NCBI RefSeq assembly: GCF_026343295.1
Contig: NZ_JAPELY010000001.1
Coordinates: forward strand, 3,286,001 to 3,350,000
Length of the DNA stretch: 64,000 nt
Reading direction: 5' to 3'
DNA from: Streptomyces sp. NBC_00083
GTDB taxonomy: Bacteria; Actinomycetota; Actinomycetes; Streptomycetales; Streptomycetaceae
Position numbers and translations under genes: made by a program. Every line of letters starts with the position of its first letter. Positions within the stretch are counted from its first letter, which is position 1. Positions 24,446-32,991 of this stretch are shown piece after piece. The notes under the pieces are model-generated. The model saw nothing but the letters and a program-made list of their open reading frames with translations, did no database searches and was not told where the DNA came from.

Positions 24446-27001
24446 ATGCTGCGAACAGCCCTGCGCAACGTCCTCGCGCACAAAACCCGTCTGATCATGA
24501 CCGTCCTGTCGGTCTGTCTCGGCGTCGCGTTCATCTCCGGCTCCCTGGTCTTCGCCGACTCCACCACCTCCGCCCACCGCGCCGCGATGTCCCGCGACTC
24601 CGCGGACATCGCCGTGAGCGTCGGCCCGAAATCCGTCCCCGGCGCCTCGCCGAAGGAGCAGTACGCGGCCCTCGACGACACCCTCGTACGCCGGCTCTCC
24701 CAGGTGCCCGGCGTCGCTGCCGCCCGCCCGACGGCCGACGGCACCGTCACCCTGGCCGCCAAGGACGGCACCCCGATGCGCGCCGACACCGCGATGGGCA
24801 AATTCGGTGCCGGCTACCTGCCCGGCCCCGACGGCAAGGACAGCCGCTACCCGCTGACCGAAGGCCGGGCCCCCGCCGGCGCCGACGAGATCGCCCTCGA
24901 CCGCGGCACCGCGAAAGCCGCCGGTTACCGCCTCGGGGACGCGGTCACGCTCGCCGGCGACGGACCGGTCCTCACCCCACGCCTGGTGGGCCTGGTGTCC
25001 ACCACCGACAGCCGGGTGAACGCCGGAGGGACCCTGGCGGTCTTCGACAGGGCGACCGCCCAGAAGCTGTTCGCCGCCCCCGGGCGCTACACCGGGATCG
25101 ACCTGACGGCCGCACCCGGCACCAGCCAGTCCGAGCTCTCCGATCGGGTCACCGCCCTGCTGCCCACCGACCACGCCGAGGCCGTCACCGCCGGCGCCCG
25201 AGCCGCCCAGCAGTCCCTCTACATCGGCGCCAGGATCAAGAGCTACGAGCGGCTCCCGCTGCTCTTCGCGGCGGTCTCCCTGTTCATCGGGACCTTCCTC
25301 ATCGTCAACACCTTCACCATGGTCATCGCCCGCCGCACCCGGGAGATCGCCCTGCTCCGGGCGATCGGCGCCACCCGCCGCCAAGTGGTCCGCTCGGTCC
25401 TGGCCGAGGCGACCCTGGTCGGCCTCGCCGCGTCCGCGCTGGGCTTCGTACTGGGCCTCGGCGTGGCCACCGTCCTGCCCCAACTCCTCGACTCGTCCGG
25501 CGACTTGCTGCCCAGCGGGCCCTTGGTGGTCGGGCCGATGCCGGTCATCGCCTCACTCGTGGCGGGCGTCGGCGTCACCGTGCTCGCCGCCTGGCTGCCG
25601 TCACGCGGCGCCGCACGCATCGCTCCTGTCGAGGCCCTGCGCACGGCCGATCAGCCGCCGTCTCCCGCGCTCTCCCGCATCCGCGGCGCCGTCGGCCTGG
25701 CCCTGCTCGTGCTCGGCGCCGGTCTGCTGATCTCGCTGAGCGACGCGGTCGGCGCCACCGACGCCAACCTCCAGACGGCCCTGCTCGGTTGCGGCATCCT
25801 CGTAGTCGCACTGATCCTGCTCGCCCCGCTCCTCGCCGGCCCCGTCATACGCCTCCTCGGCCGGCTCGTCGCCCGCTTCGGAGCGGCAGGCGACCTCGCC
25901 CGCGAGAACACCCTGCGCAATCCGCGCCGTACCGCGGCCACCGCGGCGGCGCTGATGATCAGCACGGCGCTCGTGTCCGGCCTCGCGGTCATCGACCACT
26001 CCACCAACCGGGCCCTGGACTCCCAGGCCGCCGCCGGTCTCAGCGCCGACTGCATCATCAGCACGCGCACTTCCACCACCGCCATCGACTCGGCGGCCGT
26101 CCGACGCGTCGCCGCGGTGCCCGGCGTGCGCACCGCCTCCGCCGTGGCGGACTCCACCATCACCCCGGGCGGCAAGCAGATCTCCGGAGTCGACCCCCGG
26201 ACCGTGGGCGAGGTCATGAAGCTCCGCTTCGTCAGCGGCTCCGTCACCGACATCGGCCCCGGCAGGATCGCCGTCTCGCGCGGCTACGCCGCCGAACACC
26301 ACCTCGCCACCGGGATGCCGCTCGACGCGAGCATCGGCGCCGGCGACCACGACCAGCGCTACACCGTGGTCGGCGTGTACGAGGACAACCCCACCGCCCA
26401 GGACGTCCTCGGCTACCGCGCCGACGTACAGAACCACGCGTACCTGCGCGACTCCGTACAGCGCCTCCTGGTCCGCACCGATGACGGCACGCTCTCCGCG
26501 GGCCTGGAGGAGCAGCTCCGCGCGGCGGTCGGCAACAGCCCGCTCCTGACCGTCCAGAGCCGCGGTCAGCTCGTCCGGGCTCAGGCCGGCACCGCGGGCG
26601 AACTCATGACCATGGTGATGGGGCTGCTCGCCATCGGCGTACTGATCTCGACGCTCGGCATGGTCAACACCCTTGCCATGTCGGTCTCGGAGCGCACCCG
26701 GGAGATCGGCGTCCTGCGGGCCATCGGCATGGACCGCCCGGCGGTGCGGACCATGATCCGTCTGGAGGCCGTGTGCGTCGCCGCCTTCGGCACGCTCCTC
26801 GGGCTGGCCGGCGGATTGTTCGGGGCGTGGAAGGTCAGCGGGCTGGCCAATGGCGCGATCCCGCAGTATTCCTTCTCGCTGCCCTGGGGCACGCTCGCCC
26901 TGGTCGTGGCGCTCGGCCTCGCGGTGGGCACGGTCGCGGCCGCAGTCCCCGCCCGGCGTGCCGCCCGGCTCGGCCCGCTGGAGGCGGTGGCGCGGGCATG
27001 A
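24446..27001 (+). CDS. ABC transporter permease with two FtsX domains
   Basis: An 851-residue permease. The N-terminal membrane helix (LIMTVLSVCLGVAFISGSLVF, about 14-37) leads to a MacB_PCD-like extracytoplasmic domain (about 40-255), then three helices of the first FtsX domain (LLFAAVSLFIGTFLIVNTFTMVIARRTREIALLRAIGATRRQV, about 272-312, onward), a linker with two to three helices, a second extracytoplasmic domain, and a second FtsX domain (LMTMVMGLLAIGVLISTLGMVNTLAMSVSERTREIGVLRAIGMDRPAV). This duplicated plan is typical of actinobacterial exporters. It works with the ATPase encoded just upstream; the two-component genes before them may sense the same compound. Confidence 0.94.
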   Translation: MLRTALRNVLAHKTRLIMTVLSVCLGVAFISGSLVFADSTTSAHRAAMSRDSADIAVSVGPKSVPGASPKEQYAALDDTLVRRLSQVPGVAAARPTADGTVTLAAKDGTPMRADTAMGKFGAGYLPGPDGKDSRYPLTEGRAPAGADEIALDRGTAKAAGYRLGDAVTLAGDGPVLTPRLVGLVSTTDSRVNAGGTLAVFDRATAQKLFAAPGRYTGIDLTAAPGTSQSELSDRVTALLPTDHAEAVTAGARAAQQSLYIGARIKSYERLPLLFAAVSLFIGTFLIVNTFTMVIARRTREIALLRAIGATRRQVVRSVLAEATLVGLAASALGFVLGLGVATVLPQLLDSSGDLLPSGPLVVGPMPVIASLVAGVGVTVLAAWLPSRGAARIAPVEALRTADQPPSPALSRIRGAVGLALLVLGAGLLISLSDAVGATDANLQTALLGCGILVVALILLAPLLAGPVIRLLGRLVARFGAAGDLARENTLRNPRRTAATAAALMISTALVSGLAVIDHSTNRALDSQAAAGLSADCIISTRTSTTAIDSAAVRRVAAVPGVRTASAVADSTITPGGKQISGVDPRTVGEVMKLRFVSGSVTDIGPGRIAVSRGYAAEHHLATGMPLDASIGAGDHDQRYTVVGVYEDNPTAQDVLGYRADVQNHAYLRDSVQRLLVRTDDGTLSAGLEEQLRAAVGNSPLLTVQSRGQLVRAQAGTAGELMTMVMGLLAIGVLISTLGMVNTLAMSVSERTREIGVLRAIGMDRPAVRTMIRLEAVCVAAFGTLLGLAGGLFGAWKVSGLANGAIPQYSFSLPWGTLALVVALGLAVGTVAAAVPARRAARLGPLEAVARA

Positions 27002-27075
27002 CGAGGCGCTACCGGTGGGCAGTGCGCCGGCGCCGCGATGGTCGGCGTCGGGGTGACCGTCCGGTCCGCACTGCC

Positions 27076-28227
27076 TCAGGCCGTCTCGTCCCGGGGCGAA
27101 GTGAACAGGCTGACCATGGCGGTGATCGGGTCCGGGCCGAAGCACAGGTCGATGCCGTCGGCGGATTGCCGGGCCTTCTCGGCGCTGCGCGGGAAGAGGG
27201 CCTCTTCGTACACGGCGATCGCCTTGTCGACGTCCCCACGGTGTGCCGCGACGGCCTCCCCGAGTTCGGCGCCGTCGAGCATGGCGAGGTTGGCTCCCTC
27301 GCCGGCGAACGGGGACATCACGTGGGCGGCGTCGCCGAGCAGCGTCACACCCGGCACGGGGTCCCAGCGGTGACCGACGGGCAGCGCGTGGATCTTCCGG
27401 GGGACCAGCGGGCTGTCGGATTCCTTGATCAGTGCCTGGACACTCTCGTCCCATCCCTCGAACTGCTTCAGCACTGCCGTCGTGGCCGTCCGCGGATCGC
27501 TGAAGTCGATGCCGTCGAGCCAGTCCTCGGCGATCTGGACCGCGGAGGAGACGTGCAGGCTGCCGTCGGTCTCCCGGTGGGCCAGCACGGCCCTGCGGCC
27601 GGCGAGGGTGAAGAGCGCGCCGCCGCCGACGACGGCCGCGGCGGCCGGGTGCCGGGCGTCGGCGTCCAGCAGGTCGCTCTCCACGAACGAGATGCCGGTG
27701 TACGCCGGCTGGGCGTCGGAGACCAGCGGACGGATGCGGGACCAGGCGCCGTCAGCGCCGACCAGCAGGTCGCAGGTGATGCGCCCACCGTCGGCGAAGA
27801 CGACCTCGTGCCGGCCGTCGCTCAGGGCACGGGCCCCGGTGGCCTTGCGGTTCCAGCGGACCGTGGTGGCGGGCAGGGAGTCGATGAGGAGGTCGCGCAA
27901 CTGGCCCCGGTCCACCTCGGGGCGGTCGCCGTCGCCGTCGTCCGGCTCTTCGAAGTGGACGACGGCGTGTTGGTCCAGCACACGGCAGGCCTGCCCGCCG
28001 GGGTGGACGAGATCGCGGAAGCCTTCGTACAGCCCGGCGGCGCGCAGGGCGACCTGCCCGCTCTCCTCGTGGATGTCGAGCATGCCGCCCTGGCCGCGGA
28101 CGTGACGTCCGGCCTCCAGGTCGAAGACGGCCGCCTCGACACCGTTCACGTGGAGCACGCGGGCGAGCGTCAGGCCGCCGAGACCGGCGCCGATGACGGC
28201 AATGGGATGGTGCGCCGTGGTGGTCAT
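27076..28227 (-). CDS. FAD-dependent monooxygenase (TetX-like)
   Basis: A 383-residue class A flavoprotein. IAVIGAGLGGLTLARVLHVNGVEAAVFDLE is the N-terminal FAD-binding loop (8-38), CDLLVGADGAWSRIRPLVSD is the DG motif, and VTLLGDAAHVMSPFAGEGANLAMLDGAELG is the GD motif that closes the FAD site. The GQGGMLDIHEESGQVALR stretch resembles TetX and related enzymes that hydroxylate tetracyclines or phenolic substrates. Whether it inactivates a drug cannot be told from sequence. ATG at 28227 has CAGGAG upstream. It is divergent from a TetR gene with repeated palindromes in between, so it is probably induced by a small molecule. Confidence 0.9.
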   Translation of the reverse strand: MTTTAHHPIAVIGAGLGGLTLARVLHVNGVEAAVFDLEAGRHVRGQGGMLDIHEESGQVALRAAGLYEGFRDLVHPGGQACRVLDQHAVVHFEEPDDGDGDRPEVDRGQLRDLLIDSLPATTVRWNRKATGARALSDGRHEVVFADGGRITCDLLVGADGAWSRIRPLVSDAQPAYTGISFVESDLLDADARHPAAAAVVGGGALFTLAGRRAVLAHRETDGSLHVSSAVQIAEDWLDGIDFSDPRTATTAVLKQFEGWDESVQALIKESDSPLVPRKIHALPVGHRWDPVPGVTLLGDAAHVMSPFAGEGANLAMLDGAELGEAVAAHRGDVDKAIAVYEEALFPRSAEKARQSADGIDLCFGPDPITAMVSLFTSPRDETA

Positions 28228-28324
28228 GGTGGTGCTCCTGTTCGCGTGGGGTGGTGGGGAGGGCCGCACGGGCGGGCGGCACGGCGGGTGGGCCGCACGG
28301 GCGGGCCCCGGGAACACCTCCACC

Positions 28325-28359
28325 GTAACGAACATGTTCGCAACGAACAAGTTCGTTAC
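28325..28359. promoter_or_regulatory. TetR-type operator pair before flavoprotein gene
   Basis: CGAACATGTTCG (28329-28340) and CGAACAAGTTCG (28344-28355) are two 12-bp palindromes 15 bases apart, and the whole 35-base block begins GTAACGAAC and ends GTTCGTTAC, a larger symmetry. They sit 100 bases upstream of the flavoprotein start. Confidence 0.62.
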
Positions 28360-28400
28360 GGTCTTGTTCGGGTCACTCATGGCAAGCGAGGCCTGAGCCG

Positions 28401-28428
28401 GCGAATCTGTTCGCGACGAACGTGTTCG
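28401..28428. promoter_or_regulatory. TetR-type operator pair before tetR gene
   Basis: GCGAATCTGTTCGC (28401-28414) and CGAACGTGTTCG (28417-28428) share the CGAAC/GTTCG half-sites of the pair above and end 13 bases before the TetR ATG. Four related sites suggest cooperative control of both genes. Confidence 0.6.
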
Positions 28429-28441
28429 CTATGCTGAGGGC

Positions 28442-29128
28442 ATGACCCCGAACCCCCAGCCGCGCAGCCGCCGAGAGCGCCCCGCCAAACCGGCACTCAC
28501 CCGCGACGGCATCATCGGCACCGCGGTGCGGATCATGGAGGCCGAGGGGCTGCAGAAGCTCACGATGCGCAGGCTGGCGCAGGAACTCGACACCGGCCCC
28601 GCCTCGCTGTACGTGTACGTGGCGAACACCGCCGAGCTGCACGCGGCGATCCTCGAGGCGCTGCTGGGTGAGGTCGACCTAGTGGCCGCCGCGGCGACCG
28701 GCAACTGGCGCGAGCGGGTCAAAGCCGTGCTCGCCTCGTACATCGAGGTGCTCTACGCCTACCCCGGCCTGGCCCAGTCGGCGCTCATCGCCCGCCCTTC
28801 GGGTCCCCACTACCTGGACCTCGTCGAGGCGCTGCTCGCGCTGCTCGACGAAGGCGGCGTACCGGCCGGCCAGGCCGCCTGGGGCGTCGACGCGCTGCTC
28901 CAGACCGCGACCGCCACCGCGGCCGAGCACTCCGGCCGCCGCCAGAGCGCCGGCGCCGAGGACGACTGGAAGGCCCTCGCCGCCGGCCTGGACCAGGCCT
29001 CACCCGCGCGGCACCCGCACGTCGCCGCCCTCGGCGCGGACCTGATCTCCGGCCCGCCGACGGCACGGCGCGACTGGATCCTCCAGGCGCTGGTCAACGG
29101 GATCGCGCACACGCCACGCCCGCGCTGA
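28442..29128 (+). CDS. TetR-family regulator (TetR_C type)
   Basis: A 228-residue TetR regulator. KPALTRDGIIGTAVRIMEAEGLQKLTMRRLAQELDTGPASLYVYVANTAELHAAIL at about 16-70 is a TetR(class) helix-turn-helix in which TGPASLYVYV is the recognition helix, as in TetR itself. The C-terminal domain (about 85-225) is of the TetR_C type. This subtype often responds to tetracycline-like or other polyketide ligands. Divergent from the TetX-like gene. Confidence 0.9.
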   Translation: MTPNPQPRSRRERPAKPALTRDGIIGTAVRIMEAEGLQKLTMRRLAQELDTGPASLYVYVANTAELHAAILEALLGEVDLVAAAATGNWRERVKAVLASYIEVLYAYPGLAQSALIARPSGPHYLDLVEALLALLDEGGVPAGQAAWGVDALLQTATATAAEHSGRRQSAGAEDDWKALAAGLDQASPARHPHVAALGADLISGPPTARRDWILQALVNGIAHTPRPR

Positions 29129-29147
29129 CGGGCACTCCGTAAACCGG

Positions 29148-29178
29148 TTGACCGGCGCCAGGCGGTCCCTGCTACCTT
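29148..29178 (+). promoter_or_regulatory. Likely vegetative promoter for leader ORF and hydrolase
   Basis: TTGACC (29148-29153) and TACCTT (29173-29178), 19 bases apart, fit a housekeeping sigma promoter, though the spacer is one to two bases long. It lies 20 bases after the TetR stop and would give an mRNA leader of about 130 bases before the hydrolase. Confidence 0.45.
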
Positions 29179-29215
29179 TCGGGTGGCCGTGCGAGAGATC
29201 GAGGAGGTGGTACCC

Positions 29216-29269
29216 GTGAACGCAGTATCGACATGGGTGCTCCCCTCCGGGGCCACGGTCGGGCGATAG
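29216..29269 (+). CDS. 17-codon leader ORF before alpha/beta hydrolase
   Basis: GTG start, 17 sense codons, TAG stop; product VNAVSTWVLPSGATVGR. The site GAGGAGGTGG at 29201-29210 is one of the strongest Shine-Dalgarno sequences in the window and is ideally spaced, which argues that this tiny frame is translated. It begins about 40 bases after a likely promoter. No known leader family was recognised. The bases from 29236 on can pair with the loop region downstream, so ribosome position here could decide which hairpin forms before the hydrolase start. Confidence 0.55.
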   Translation: MNAVSTWVLPSGATVGR

Positions 29270-29278
29270 GCCGTCGTC

Positions 29279-29305
29279 CGGGAGCGCCGTTCCAGCGCAC
29301 TCCCG
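29279..29305 (+). promoter_or_regulatory. Attenuator-like hairpin next to hydrolase ribosome binding site
   Basis: CGGGAG (29279-29284) pairs with CTCCCG (29300-29305), with CGC/GCG as a possible inner stem. Its right arm touches GAAAGG, the site of the hydrolase GTG at 29318. The left arm can alternatively pair with GGTGCTCCC inside the leader ORF (29236-29244 with 29280-29288; nine pairs, one G-U). The two folds exclude each other. Confidence 0.45.
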
Positions 29306-29317
29306 AAAGGCACGATC

Positions 29318-30058
29318 GTGCACTTCACTTCCGAACGACGACTCGACGACGACGTCATCGAGCGCGCCTTCTCCCTCGGCGAGATCCCCGGGTTCCTGTG
29401 GACACCCGCCCCCGCGTCCGTTTCCGCCCCGGTGCCGCTGATCCTGCTCGGCCACCCGCCCCTCGGTCTCGGCAGGATGTACCCCCGGCTCTTGGCGCGG
29501 GCTCTGCACTCCGCGGGAGAGGGTTTCGCCACCGCGACCATCGAACTCCCGGGAAGCGGCGACCGGCCCCGTTGGCCGGCCGTCGACCAGGCCCGTGCCG
29601 ACCTGCGCCGGGCCATGGGGGCGGGCGAGCCGGTGAGCGACGAGATCGTCGACGCCCTCGTCCTGCCGCTCGTCGACAAGGCGGCACCGGAGTGGCAGGC
29701 CGCTCTGGACGCCCTTCTGTCGCTGCCCGAGATCGGCGGCCCGGTCGGGTACTCGGGGGGAGTCATCTCCATCGGTGTCCGGCTGGCAGTGGTCGAGCCC
29801 CGCATCGTGGCCGCCGGTCTCTTCGCCGGGAGTCTCGTGCCGCGCGCCATCTTCGACGAGGCGCGCCGGGTCACCATTCCGCTGCACGTCCTGCTGCAGT
29901 GGGACGACGAGGGGAACGACCGGCAGGCCGCCTTGGATCTCTTCGACGCGTTCGGCTCCAAGGAGAAGTCCCTGCACGCCAACATGGGCGGCCACACCGG
30001 GGTTCCGCAGTTCGCGGGGGAGGCCGCCGCCCAGTTCTTCTCCCGACATCTGAAGTAG
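29318..30058 (+). CDS. Alpha/beta hydrolase (dienelactone-hydrolase-like)
   Basis: A 246-residue hydrolase. PLILLGHPPLGLGRMYPRL forms the oxyanion side, GYSGG near residue 150 is the nucleophile elbow (GxSxG), HVLLQWDDEGND holds a likely acid residue near 195, and the late His in MGGHTGVPQF near 228 completes the triad. FLWTPAPASVSAPVPLILLGH resembles Streptomyces dienelactone-hydrolase-type proteins. GTG at 29318 follows GAAAGG. Its mRNA leader encodes a small peptide and can fold into competing hairpins, so expression is likely controlled after initiation. Substrate unknown. Confidence 0.84.
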   Translation: MHFTSERRLDDDVIERAFSLGEIPGFLWTPAPASVSAPVPLILLGHPPLGLGRMYPRLLARALHSAGEGFATATIELPGSGDRPRWPAVDQARADLRRAMGAGEPVSDEIVDALVLPLVDKAAPEWQAALDALLSLPEIGGPVGYSGGVISIGVRLAVVEPRIVAAGLFAGSLVPRAIFDEARRVTIPLHVLLQWDDEGNDRQAALDLFDAFGSKEKSLHANMGGHTGVPQFAGEAAAQFFSRHLK

Positions 30059-30109
30059 GGCCGGCCCGGCGGCCGGCGTGCCGCCGGGGCGCCTGTTACG
30101 CCTCGGCCC

Positions 30110-30140
30110 CGCCCCCGGTACTCGGAGGCGGGGGCGGGTG
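30110..30140. terminator. Bidirectional GC hairpin between convergent genes
   Basis: CCCGCCCCC (30110-30118) pairs with GGGGGCGGG (30132-30140) around a 13-base loop, between the hydrolase and the minus-strand small membrane protein gene. Confidence 0.65.
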
Positions 30141-30172
30141 CCCGGGAGGCCGGTGGCTCTCGACTGCGAGCC

Positions 30173-30517
30173 TCATCGTCGGCACAGTGCGAGAGCGGTG
30201 AGGCAGAGCGACAGGCTGGTCAAGGACATCGCGGCGACGGCGGTAGCGGTGACCCGTCGGCGCAGATGCGTGTAGCGACGGCGGTAGTCGGCATCCAACT
30301 CCCGCTTACGGTCGGCCACTTGGCGCGATGCATCGGCCTCGCGGGCGAGATGCCGGGGAATGTAATGGCGGATGACGTCGTCGCGCTCGGCCGTCGTCAG
30401 CCAGGGCAACTGCCCGGCGAACGCTTCGGCCTCCTCGCGGGCCTGGTGCCGGGCGGCCTGAACCATGAGGTAGCCCTCGAGTTCGGCAAGGCCGCCGCTC
30501 AACTCCTGCCGGTTCAC
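30173..30517 (-). CDS. Small membrane-anchored protein of unknown function
   Basis: A 114-residue protein with no recognised family. The N-terminal 85 residues are charged and helical (SGGLAELEGYLMVQAARHQAREEAEAFAGQLPW, then READASRQVADRKRELDADYRRRYTHLRR) and probably form a coiled coil; the last 25 (VTATAVAAMSLTSLSLCLTALALC) form one membrane helix, so it is a tail-anchored type protein. GTG at 30517 has GGAGG upstream. It starts 14 bases after the stop of the cytochrome oxidase subunit I gene and is likely cotranscribed, so an accessory role in oxidase assembly is possible. Confidence 0.72.
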   Translation of the reverse strand: MNRQELSGGLAELEGYLMVQAARHQAREEAEAFAGQLPWLTTAERDDVIRHYIPRHLAREADASRQVADRKRELDADYRRRYTHLRRRVTATAVAAMSLTSLSLCLTALALCRR

Positions 30518-30531
30518 GCTGAGTTCGCCTC

Positions 30532-32259
30532 CTACTGGTCCCGGTCGCCGGGCAGGTGCGGGTGCATCCCGTGGTCGTCGTCCACGATGTCGCGCCGGCC
30601 CTGGTTCACCAGGCGGTCGATCTGGGCCACGTCGGGGTGGTGCAGATCGAAGGCCGGTGATTCGGAACGGATGCGGGGGAGGGTGAGGAAGTTGTGCCGC
30701 GGAGGCGGGCACGTGGTGGCCCATTCGAGCGACCGGCCGAAGCCCCAGGGGTCCTCGCCGCGCACCCGCTGTCCGGTCCGAGCGGTCTTCCACACGTTGT
30801 AGAGGAACGGCAGGGTGGAGGCGCCCAGCAGGAACGCGCCGATGGAGGACACCGTGTTGAGGGCGGTGAACCCGTCCGCCGCCAGGTAGTCGGCGTACCG
30901 GCGGGGCATGCCTTCCGCACCGAGCCAGTGCTGGACGAGGAACGTGAGATGGAACCCGACGAACAGGGTCCAGAAATGGATTTTCCCGAGACGTTCGTCG
31001 AGGAACTTTCCCGTGAACTTCGGCCACCAGAAGTAGAAGCCGGCGAACGTCGCGAAAACCACCGTTCCGAACACCACGTAATGGAAGTGGGCCACGACGA
31101 AGTACGAGTCGGTCACATGGAAATCAAGAGGGGGCGAGGCCAGGATGACGCCCGTCAGGCCACCGAAGAGGAAGGTGACGAGAAATCCGATCGACCACAG
31201 CATCGGTGTCTCGAACGACAGCGATCCCGTCCACATGGTGCCGATCCAGTTGAAGAACTTCACGCCGGTGGGCACGGCGATCAGGAACGTCATGAAGGAG
31301 AAGAACGGCAGCAGCACCGCGCCCGTCGCGAACATGTGGTGCGCCCACACCGTGACGGACAGACCGGTAATGGCGAGGGTGGCACCCACCAGGCCCACGT
31401 AACCGAAAATGGGTTTACGGGAGAACACCGGGAAGATTTCGGTGACGATGCCGAAGAAGGGCAGCGCGATGATGTAGACCTCGGGATGCCCGAAGAACCA
31501 GAACAGGTGCTGCCACAGAAGGGCGCCCCCGTTCTCCGGGGCGAACACACGCGCCCCGAACCGGCGGTCGGCCTCCAGGACGAGAAGGGCGGCGGCCAGG
31601 ACCGGAAAGGCCAGCAGCACGAGAACCGACGTCAGCAGGATGTTCCAGGTGAAGATGGGCATGCGGAACATGGTCATGCCCGGCGCACGCATACAGACGA
31701 TCGTCGTGATGAAATTGACCGAACCCAGAATGGTCCCGAATCCTGAAAGCGCCAGCCCCATGATCCACATGTCGCCGCCGACGAACGGCGTGTGCGCGGC
31801 ACCGCTCAGCGGCGTATAGGCGGTCCAGCCGAAGTCGGCCGTGCCCTGAGGGGTGACGATGCCGCCGATCACGATGAGGGCGCCGAAGAAGAACAGCCAG
31901 TACGCCAGCATGTTGAGCCGGGGGAACGCGACGTCCGGCGCGCCGATCTGCAAGGGCATGATCGCATTGGCGAAACCGGCGAAGGTCGGCGTCGCGAAGA
32001 ACAGCAGCATCACCGTGCCGTGCAGCGTGAACATTTGGTTGTACTGCTCTTGCGACACGATCTGCAGTCCAGGGCGGGCAAGTTCCGCCCGGATGAGCAG
32101 AGCGAGCACGCCGCCGAACATGAAAAAGACAAATGATGTGATCAGGTAGAGATGGCCGATCGTCTTATGATCCGTCGTGGTGAGCCAAGAAACGAGCACC
32201 TTCCCTTTAGAACGTTTCTTGGGGTGGGACTCCGCGACCGGTTGAGCCGTAGTAACCAT
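30532..32259 (-). CDS. ctaD: Cytochrome c oxidase subunit I (aa3-type), stand-alone copy
   Basis: A 575-residue heme-copper oxidase subunit I, which reduces O2 to water in the membrane and pumps protons. Seen in order: [13 protein letters not shown] at the start, [14 protein letters not shown] (heme a His), [14 protein letters not shown] (CuB His and the cross-linked Tyr), [10 protein letters not shown] (two CuB His), and [13 protein letters not shown] (both heme His). Twelve membrane helices can be traced. The usual actinobacterial operon has ctaC, ctaD, ctaE and qcrCAB; here none is next to it, so it is probably an extra copy with changed expression. ATG at 32259 follows GAGGGG; the upstream in-frame extension is rejected. 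Confidence 0.95.
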   Translation of the reverse strand: MVTTAQPVAESHPKKRSKGKVLVSWLTTTDHKTIGHLYLITSFVFFMFGGVLALLIRAELARPGLQIVSQEQYNQMFTLHGTVMLLFFATPTFAGFANAIMPLQIGAPDVAFPRLNMLAYWLFFFGALIVIGGIVTPQGTADFGWTAYTPLSGAAHTPFVGGDMWIMGLALSGFGTILGSVNFITTIVCMRAPGMTMFRMPIFTWNILLTSVLVLLAFPVLAAALLVLEADRRFGARVFAPENGGALLWQHLFWFFGHPEVYIIALPFFGIVTEIFPVFSRKPIFGYVGLVGATLAITGLSVTVWAHHMFATGAVLLPFFSFMTFLIAVPTGVKFFNWIGTMWTGSLSFETPMLWSIGFLVTFLFGGLTGVILASPPLDFHVTDSYFVVAHFHYVVFGTVVFATFAGFYFWWPKFTGKFLDERLGKIHFWTLFVGFHLTFLVQHWLGAEGMPRRYADYLAADGFTALNTVSSIGAFLLGASTLPFLYNVWKTARTGQRVRGEDPWGFGRSLEWATTCPPPRHNFLTLPRIRSESPAFDLHHPDVAQIDRLVNQGRRDIVDDDHGMHPHLPGDRDQ

Positions 32260-32360
32260 CAAAACCCCTCGCACACAGGCGGACAGACGCCACGTCAGTG
32301 CCCTTGAGGGGAAAAGCGAAACGCGAGAACCCGGACAATCAGCCATGTGGGCCTGTAATT

Positions 32361-32388
32361 GCTCGGCTCGGCTCGGCTCGGCTCGGCA
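32361..32388. repeat. GCTCG short tandem repeat
   Basis: GCTCG is repeated head to tail about five times (GCTCGGCTCGGCTCGGCTCG then GCTCGGCA), in the promoter region of the oxidase gene. Such pentamer runs can vary in number by slippage. The rest of this 290-base gap shows no other clear element. Confidence 0.55.
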
Positions 32389-32549
32389 CGGCCGCCCCGC
32401 CTCGCATCGCATCGCGCCGGATTCAACCGGGGCCCGCTCGGCGGGGCGAAGGGGTAACCCGGTTTCCGGTATGCCTTGACGTCCTACGAGGCGGCGGCGC
32501 AGATTGATAGGGACCGGCGTAGCGCGGTGGAGTCGTGTGGGAGGCAGCC

Positions 32550-32957
32550 ATGAAAGCTCCAGGCCCGCTCGCGCGAGCTGCGGGCAAAGGCCCGTACTCC
32601 TCCCGAGGGCTCGCGGCGCGCGCGAAGGGCGCCCGCACCGTCCTCGTGGAGGGCGAGCTCGATCTCGACAGCGCCGACGCCCTCTACCAGCACCTGCGCC
32701 GGGCGCTTGACCACTCGGCGGCAGGCGTGGTCCTCGATCTGCGGCAGGTCGCCTTCTGCGACTGCTCAGGACTGAGCGCGCTGCTCAGGGCCCGCCGGCG
32801 CGCGCTGGCGCAAGGTAAAACCCTCAGCATCCGTTCCGCGAGCCCCGCGATGCGCCGGCTCCTCGCGCTGACCCGCACCCGCGCGCTGTTCACCGCCGCC
32901 ACCAGCTTTCCCGGCGACGCCTCGGCGGTGACCCGGGCTCTGGAACGCCCCGCGTGA
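32550..32957 (+). CDS. STAS-domain anti-sigma factor antagonist
   Basis: A 135-residue STAS protein. [25 protein letters not shown], then [26 protein letters not shown], shows the DCSGL stretch in which the Ser is the phosphorylation site of SpoIIAA/BldG-type antagonists. A basic N-terminal stretch of about 30 residues precedes it. ATG at 32550 follows GGGAGGC. It converges with the PP2C phosphatase gene, with 34 bases between stops. Phosphorylated antagonists are reset by such phosphatases, so the neighbours probably act in one partner-switching pathway with a kinase encoded elsewhere. Confidence 0.85.
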   Translation: MKAPGPLARAAGKGPYSSRGLAARAKGARTVLVEGELDLDSADALYQHLRRALDHSAAGVVLDLRQVAFCDCSGLSALLRARRRALAQGKTLSIRSASPAMRRLLALTRTRALFTAATSFPGDASAVTRALERPA

Positions 32958-32991
32958 GCGACCGGGCCCGCGGAGCAGGCGAACGCTCCGC

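Noticed and set aside
30266..30802. Plus-strand frame over the oxidase end and small membrane protein
   Set aside because: No start site or motif. The minus-strand genes have clear ribosome sites and, for ctaD, full ligands.
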